In this document: positions 7,313 to 11,069 of the stretch, piece by piece
Layout of the letters: the number at the start of each line of letters is the position of its first letter
Numbering within the stretch: the first letter of the stretch is position 1
NCBI GenBank assembly: GCA_023400335.1
Contig: JAEXFF010000341.1
Span: 1-11,069 of the forward strand
Source: Bacteroidota bacterium
GTDB lineage: Bacteria; Bacteroidota; Bacteroidia; Bacteroidales; Marinifilaceae
DNA length: 11,069 nt
Direction of reading: 5' to 3'
Notes under the pieces: model-generated
The model's database searches: none
What the model was told of the DNA's origin: nothing
The model's input: only the letters and a program-made list of their open reading frames with translations
Program-made: the position numbers and the translations under genes

Positions 7313-9028
7313 TCAGTGGGCTTTTTTGGAAGTAACAATCATTACATCTCTCTCTTTCGCTTTTTCCCCATATAAAGCAACGGCTTTTTCTCCCTTTAAA
7401 ATTGTAAAAGATTCAATCTGACCAGTAGGCAAAGATTTAAGATCGAAATCATCCGGCATAAGCTTTCCGTCTACAACGACAAGGGGATTCTTTATTCTGT
7501 CCCGTTTTACCGGAATTGAAAAATCCAGGGGTAGCACACAGCTTGCCTCTACAGCAACACCATTCTGTTGTGCAGGAGTCCAGTCCGGCATCAGGCTTAC
7601 TACCCGTAAAGCTTCCTGATTTAATAAAGGATCTACTCCTTTTACGATTTGAGGCTGAATTATTTTTCCTTTTTCATTCACTACAAATTGTACCCATACT
7701 TTCCCCTGAATGTTTTTTGTGCGCGCTTCAGCAGGATAGCTGAGTTGCTGAGCCAAAAAACGCTTTAAGGCTTCTTTGCCTCCGGGGAACTCCGGATTAG
7801 CTTCGACCGGATACATTTTGACCGATTCTTCTTCTCCGGTTAAACCGAGCACCCGCACTTCTTCCAAAACCTGAGGGGCAGACTTCAAGACAACTTCCAT
7901 CTGCATTTTCCCATCCGATTCCCCTTTTACCGGAATTTCCTGCATCTCCTTCCCGACATAAAAAACACAGAGTATTTCTCCCTCTTTTGCGTTGAAAGTA
8001 AACTGCCCTTCAGCATCCGAAACCGTACCTATCGTTGAACCCTTCACTACAATAATGGCACCCGGAACCGGATTATGCTTTTCATCCGTAACTTTACCGT
8101 GAATAGCAATTTTCTCTCCCGTCTTTACTTCCGGGACAGAAGTTTTGGACATCACTTCGGCCAAGGTTTGCCTATTGCTAACCAATATCAGTCCTACCGT
8201 CACCGGTAATAACAAAGCATATTTTAAAAGCCCTATGCGGGACGTTCGCTTTTTATTCATCATAATAATACGTTTTTTTAACTGTGAAACATTAAAGTTA
8301 TTTGTAAATTGAGCTGCAGCCGATTGATGGGATAAACGCAATAAATGATATTGATAATTCTTCTGATTATATCCGGATTTAACAACTTTTTTATCCGCCA
8401 GAAATTCCAGATTCTGACGTATTTCCCGTCTTAGTAACCAGGCAAAAGGGTTAAACCAGCATAAAATACATAAAATTTCACCGAACAACATGTCGACAGA
8501 ATGCCACTGTTGTACATGCGTTTTTTCATGTGTTACAATTTCTTCCTTCTCCATATCGGAATAATCTTCAGGATTCAGAAAAATCCAATGAAAAAAAGAA
8601 AAGGGAGCGATTCCTCTTCTCAAAGAAATAATGCGCACTCCGGAATAAGTAAAGACATTTCCCCTCCGGACAAAGCGGTAGATTTGAATCAGTTGGACAC
8701 TCAAACGAATCCCTAAAAAGATACCCCCCGCGAAATAGATACTCCACAAAATAGCTTCCCAGCTCACTCCTTCCTCCAAAGGAATGACAGGCATTATTTC
8801 TAAATTTTCTCCCGGGGAGAGATAATTTATCCAAAAAAACGTACGTTCTTGCAAAATCCATCCGGAAAAATCAACAAGGGGATAAGTAAAGGATAAAACC
8901 AAAACCGTGAACAGACAAACACGTTTCAGTTCTATAAAAGTATCCCGCAGAAATACAAAATGACAAAAAAGCCAGAATATCCCCAAAGCTATATTTACTT
9001 TCAAAATATATATATAAAATGCTTCCAT
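7313..9028 (-). CDS. M56 (BlaR1-like) membrane metallopeptidase fused to carboxypeptidase-regulatory, TonB C-terminal and plug-like domains
   Basis: This 571-residue protein starts with a BlaR1/MecR1-type M56 module: membrane helices near residues 5-24, 34-52, 91-112 and 181-198, and the zinc site HEKTH (167-171) with the downstream glutamate E208 in NLEFLADKK. A last membrane helix (about 267-285) puts the rest in the periplasm. In place of the penicillin-binding sensor of BlaR1 there are three other domains. The first is a CarboxypepD_reg-like beta-sandwich (about 306-383, GKVTDEKHNPVPGAIIVVKG). The second is a TonB C-terminal domain (about 413-505, with FPGG, YPAEARTKNIQGKVWVQFVV and the MPDWTPAQQNG segment). 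The third is a tail resembling a TonB-receptor plug (514-567, PLVVVDGK...QIESFTILKG...ALYGEK...VMIVTSKK). M56-TonB fusions are familiar in Bacteroidota. It follows the BlaI-type repressor by 23 bases and by analogy should cause the repressor's cleavage on receiving a periplasmic signal; the signal itself is unknown. Confidence 0.9.
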   Translation of the reverse strand: MEAFYIYILKVNIALGIFWLFCHFVFLRDTFIELKRVCLFTVLVLSFTYPLVDFSGWILQERTFFWINYLSPGENLEIMPVIPLEEGVSWEAILWSIYFAGGIFLGIRLSVQLIQIYRFVRRGNVFTYSGVRIISLRRGIAPFSFFHWIFLNPEDYSDMEKEEIVTHEKTHVQQWHSVDMLFGEILCILCWFNPFAWLLRREIRQNLEFLADKKVVKSGYNQKNYQYHLLRLSHQSAAAQFTNNFNVSQLKKRIIMMNKKRTSRIGLLKYALLLPVTVGLILVSNRQTLAEVMSKTSVPEVKTGEKIAIHGKVTDEKHNPVPGAIIVVKGSTIGTVSDAEGQFTFNAKEGEILCVFYVGKEMQEIPVKGESDGKMQMEVVLKSAPQVLEEVRVLGLTGEEESVKMYPVEANPEFPGGKEALKRFLAQQLSYPAEARTKNIQGKVWVQFVVNEKGKIIQPQIVKGVDPLLNQEALRVVSLMPDWTPAQQNGVAVEASCVLPLDFSIPVKRDRIKNPLVVVDGKLMPDDFDLKSLPTGQIESFTILKGEKAVALYGEKAKERDVMIVTSKKAH

Positions 9029-9051
9029 AATTTTACCCCGGTTTCTACAGA

Positions 9052-9408
9052 CTATTCTTTCTCTATTAAATCAATAATTTCTTTTAACTCACTGGCCGAA
9101 ATTTTCTGCTTTTGGGCAAAAAATGCAACCAAATCTTTATAAGAATTGGCAAAATAATTCCGGACAAAACCCGACATAAATTTTGCTTTATAATCATTTT
9201 CATCTATAAGCGGAGAATAAACATAGGTATTTCCATACCGCTTTCCGGCTATATATCCCTTTTTTTCCAGATTTTTTACGATAGATGCAACCGTAGTATA
9301 AGGAGGACGCGGTTCCTGCATCTGTAACAAAAAATCTTTTATAACTCCTTCTTTAAGCTGCCAAATAATCAGCATTATTTCTTCTTCCTGAAAAGTCAGT
9401 TTTTCCAT
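9052..9408 (-). CDS. BlaI/MecI/CopY-family winged-helix repressor
   Basis: From the ATG at 9408 the product is 118 residues, the usual size for this family. It begins MEKLTFQEEEIMLIIWQL, matching the first helix of BlaI/MecI proteins. The recognition region PPYTTVASIVKNLEKKGYI and the wing GKRYGNTYVYSPL follow, and a helical C-terminal dimerisation half ends ELKEIIDLIEKE. The frame can be opened further to 9465, but that extension would start upstream of the predicted -7 element and overlap the promoter, so the shorter start is chosen. BlaI-type repressors bind dyads as dimers and are inactivated when an M56 partner triggers their cleavage; the partner is the next gene, 23 bases downstream. 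Two matching dyads lie just upstream of this gene, which predicts autoregulation. No beta-lactamase is seen nearby, so the regulon is unlikely to be simply penicillin resistance. Confidence 0.92.
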   Translation of the reverse strand: MEKLTFQEEEIMLIIWQLKEGVIKDFLLQMQEPRPPYTTVASIVKNLEKKGYIAGKRYGNTYVYSPLIDENDYKAKFMSGFVRNYFANSYKDLVAFFAQKQKISASELKEIIDLIEKE

Positions 9409-9422
9409 AATCCTTAACAAGT

Positions 9423-9437
9423 TACGATTATATCGCA
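9423..9437. promoter_or_regulatory. Second candidate BlaI operator (TACGA-N5-TCGCA)
   Basis: This imperfect dyad has the core CGAT-TAT-ATCG and overlaps the expected transcription start and the end of the -7 element. It shares TACGA-N5-TCG with the upstream dyad at 9442-9456, and the two centres are 19 bases apart. That is close to two helical turns, so two repressor dimers could sit on the same face of the DNA. Confidence 0.55.
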
Positions 9438-9466
9438 AATCTACGAAATTTTCGTAAATAACCAAA
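9436..9466 (-). promoter_or_regulatory. Promoter of the BlaI-type/M56 operon
   Basis: On the minus strand, TTTG (9466-9463) is followed after exactly 19 bases by TAGATTTG (9443-9436). This is a full match to the Bacteroidota -33/-7 consensus TTTG-N19-21-TAnnTTTG. The ATG of the repressor is 27 bases beyond the -7 element, giving a short leader. The spacer contains a near-perfect dyad. Confidence 0.8.
9442..9456. promoter_or_regulatory. Candidate BlaI operator, seven-base arms TACGAAA / TTTCGTA
   Basis: On the minus strand the site reads TACGAAA-A-TTTCGTA, a perfect dyad around one central base. It lies in the spacer between the -33 and -7 elements and overlaps the first two bases of the -7, an ideal place for a repressor to block RNA polymerase. 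Its arms differ from the TACA/TGTA arms known from staphylococcal bla/mec operators. Confidence 0.65.
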
Positions 9467-9496
9467 CAAACAGATCCTATTATTTATAAAAAAATA

Positions 9497-9542
9497 AGTA
9501 TCCGGAAATTCTGTTATCTGAAATAACGAATCTCCGGATACT
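9497..9542 (-). terminator. Strong intrinsic terminator of the ilvE transcript
   Basis: Outer arms AGTATCCGGA (9497-9506) and TCCGGATACT (9533-9542) pair over 10 bases. Inside them, ATTC/GAAT and GTTAT/ATAAC extend the stem with one mismatch and one bulge. On the minus strand the hairpin is followed by TTATTTTTTTAT, a typical T-run. It starts 27 bases after the ilvE stop and insulates the repressor promoter just downstream. Confidence 0.88.
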
Positions 9543-9569
9543 CAAATTCAATTCGTATGTTTCCGGCTC

Positions 9570-10589
9570 TTATTCTATGATTGTAATCCAGCCGAATTTA
9601 TCAGGTTCATCCCCGTATTGGATAGCCCGTAAGCGATTATACAATTTTGTACACCATTCGCCGGGTTCGCCGGGTTTACCAAAATGAATACTCTTATTGT
9701 TTTCCACGTCATCGATCTGTCCTACCGGACTGATAACAGCAGCTGTACCGCAAGCTCCGGCTTCTTCAAATGTTTCCAATTCTTCTACCGGAATATGACG
9801 GCGTTCCACTTTTAATCCCATGTCTTCAGCTAATACCATCAAACTGGCATTGGTAATAGAAGGAAGAATCGTATGGGAATAGGGAGTAATATAAGTATTA
9901 TTCTTAATTCCAAAGAAATTAGCCGGTCCGCACTCATCAATAAATTTCTTTTCTTTCGAATCCAGGAATATAGCGGTAGAATATCCTTTTTGATGGGCTA
10001 TTTCCCCGGAGCGCATCCCTGCTGCATAATTCCCCCCTACTTTGATATGTCCTGTTCCGTTCGGAGCAGCCCGGTCGTATTTCCGTTCCAGCATCACTTT
10101 TGTCGGTTTAAAACCTGCCTTAAAATACGGGCCTACCGGTGCAACAAATACGACAAACAAAAATTCTTTTGCAGGAGCTACTCCCATTTGGGCACCTACT
10201 CCAATCAACAAGGGACGGATATATAAACTAGCTCCTGATTCGTATGGTGGTACATATCCTTCATTCAATTTTACAGCTTTCACCACAGCTTCTTTAAACA
10301 ACTCTACAGAAGGAGCTTTCATCATAACATAATCGGCAGAATTCTGCATGCGCTTAGCATTTTCTTCACAACGGAACAATCGGATTTTTCCATCTTTCCC
10401 GCGGAAAGCTTTCATCCCTTCGAAAGCTTCCTGTCCATAATGTAAACAAGTAGAGGCCATGTGAATACTGAGCATCTCAGAATCACTTACCTCCGGAGCA
10501 CTCCACTGACCATCTTTATAATAACAACGTACATTGTAATCCGTCTTTGTATAGCCGAAAGACAACTGACTCCAATCCAGATTTTTCAT
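9570..10589 (-). CDS. ilvE: Branched-chain amino acid aminotransferase
   Basis: The 339-residue product is a fold-type IV, PLP-dependent transaminase that interconverts leucine, isoleucine or valine and their 2-oxo acids with 2-oxoglutarate/glutamate. The Schiff-base lysine is K183 in TGHIKVGGNYAAGM. The substrate/PLP glutamate region reads FIDECGPANFFGIKN (about 216-230), equivalent to the 'EVGTMNIF' block. The phosphate-binding region is GACGTAAVISPVG (278-290). The N-terminal half has HYGQEAFEGMKAFRGKDGKIRLFR (about 50-73), typical of the longer, eukaryotic-like BCAT subgroup. Length and motifs are complete. It follows the dipeptidyl peptidase gene by 46 bases with no convincing terminator between them, so they may be co-transcribed, and it is closed by a strong terminator. 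In an anaerobe it can serve biosynthesis or the first step of branched-chain amino acid fermentation. Confidence 0.95.
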   Translation of the reverse strand: MKNLDWSQLSFGYTKTDYNVRCYYKDGQWSAPEVSDSEMLSIHMASTCLHYGQEAFEGMKAFRGKDGKIRLFRCEENAKRMQNSADYVMMKAPSVELFKEAVVKAVKLNEGYVPPYESGASLYIRPLLIGVGAQMGVAPAKEFLFVVFVAPVGPYFKAGFKPTKVMLERKYDRAAPNGTGHIKVGGNYAAGMRSGEIAHQKGYSTAIFLDSKEKKFIDECGPANFFGIKNNTYITPYSHTILPSITNASLMVLAEDMGLKVERRHIPVEELETFEEAGACGTAAVISPVGQIDDVENNKSIHFGKPGEPGEWCTKLYNRLRAIQYGDEPDKFGWITIIE

Positions 10590-10635
10590 AATTGCATTAA
10601 TTTAAGTGTTCTATATTATAAGACTTATTATCCCC

Positions 10636-11069
10636 TTACTTTACTATCGTCATTTCGTCGATCAAATTTTTAGCACCAGCATATTTATCAATGATGAATA
10701 AAACATACCGCATATCCACATTGATACACCTTTGCAGGTTCTCTTCAAAATCGATATCACCGGACATCGCTTCCGAATTCCCGTCAAAAGCAGCTCCGAT
10801 CAATTCTCCGTTGGCATTGATAACCGGAGAACCGGAATTACCGCCTGTAATATCATTATCTGTAATAAAACAAGTCACCAAATAATCTTGCCCGTAGGGA
10901 CCGAAATCCTTGTTTTGATAAAGTTCTTTTAAACGCGACGGTACTTCAAACTCTCCTCCTTTAGGCCCTTCTTTTTCCATAACCCCTGTCAATGTGGTAT
11001 AATAATCGTAAAATACAGCATCCCGGGGCTGATAACTTTTCACTTTTCCGTATGTCAGACGTAAAGTAG
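10636..11069 (-). CDS. dpp7: S46-family dipeptidyl peptidase, DPP7-type, C-terminal part only
   Basis: The frame enters from the right edge (first whole codon at 11067) and gives about 144 residues ending [29 protein letters not shown]; the 5' three-quarters are missing. The sequence [20 protein letters not shown] and the nucleophile motif [12 protein letters not shown] are diagnostic of S46 serine peptidases. These periplasmic or surface enzymes of Bacteroidota remove dipeptides from peptide N-termini. The residue 18 positions after the catalytic serine is Gly (AFDGN). In the Porphyromonas enzymes a Gly there goes with DPP7 (hydrophobic P1), whereas an Arg goes with DPP11 (acidic P1), so DPP7-type specificity is inferred. 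The in-frame GTG at 11043 is internal, not the start, because family-typical sequence continues upstream of it. Confidence 0.92.
   Translation of the reverse strand, partial: TLRLTYGKVKSYQPRDAVFYDYYTTLTGVMEKEGPKGGEFEVPSRLKELYQNKDFGPYGQDYLVTCFITDNDITGGNSGSPVINANGELIGAAFDGNSEAMSGDIDFEENLQRCINVDMRYVLFIIDKYAGAKNLIDEMTIVK

Noticed and set aside
9409..9465. Upstream ATG extending the repressor by 19 residues.
   Set aside because: It would begin at or before the -33 element and so upstream of the predicted transcription start; the family-typical N-terminus starts at 9408.
10042..10332. Several plus-strand frames inside ilvE and the peptidase gene.
   Set aside because: They are antisense shadows of clearly coding minus-strand genes.
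10608..10626. Small palindrome ATAAGACTTAT between the peptidase and ilvE genes, considered as a terminator.
   Set aside because: Five-base arms with a one-base centre cannot form a stable RNA hairpin, and no T-run follows.

Overview
The window looks like a chromosomal segment from an obligately anaerobic Bacteroidota, most likely order Bacteroidales; Odoribacteraceae is only a guess. The reasons are an S46-family dipeptidyl peptidase, a Bacteroidales MG2-like surface protein, an ECF sigma/DUF4252 operon, an M56 peptidase fused to TonB-type domains, a promoter of the Bacteroidota type (TTTG-N19-TAnnTTTG), and generally poor Shine-Dalgarno sites. There are no tRNAs, rRNAs, insertion sequences or CRISPR arrays that I can see.

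Layout. Positions 1-1101 (minus) hold the N-terminal 367 residues of a secreted MG2-like protein that runs off the left edge. It is divergent from a complete HAE1-type RND efflux transporter at 1325-4501 (plus), which has neither a membrane-fusion protein nor an outer-membrane factor beside it. After a 363-375 base gap comes a plus-strand three-gene operon: ECF sigma factor (4877-5389), a small single-pass membrane protein that is probably its anti-sigma factor (5418-5852), and a secreted DUF4252 protein with an unusual Met-rich linker and C-terminal plug-like repeats (5894-7111). A hairpin at 7251-7287 separates this operon from a convergent minus-strand pair: a BlaI-type repressor (9052-9408) followed by an M56/BlaR1-like metallopeptidase (7313-9028). 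In the latter the usual beta-lactam sensor is replaced by a carboxypeptidase-regulatory-like domain, a TonB C-terminal domain and a TonB-receptor plug-like tail. The pair has a recognisable promoter with two matching dyads, which are the likely BlaI operators. Further right, a strong terminator (9497-9542) ends a minus-strand unit made of the 3' end of a DPP7-type dipeptidyl peptidase (10636-11069) and a branched-chain aminotransferase (9570-10589).

How the genes may work together. The middle of the window (4.9-9.4 kb) consists of two envelope-signalling cassettes, one sigma/anti-sigma and one repressor/protease. They converge on a shared terminator and their exported products share the same plug-like module. 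The right end links peptide degradation with amino-acid transamination, which fits an amino-acid-fermenting anaerobe. The most interesting points are the plug-like module shared by the two cassettes, the M56-TonB-plug fusion with its tandem operators, and the orphan RND pump.
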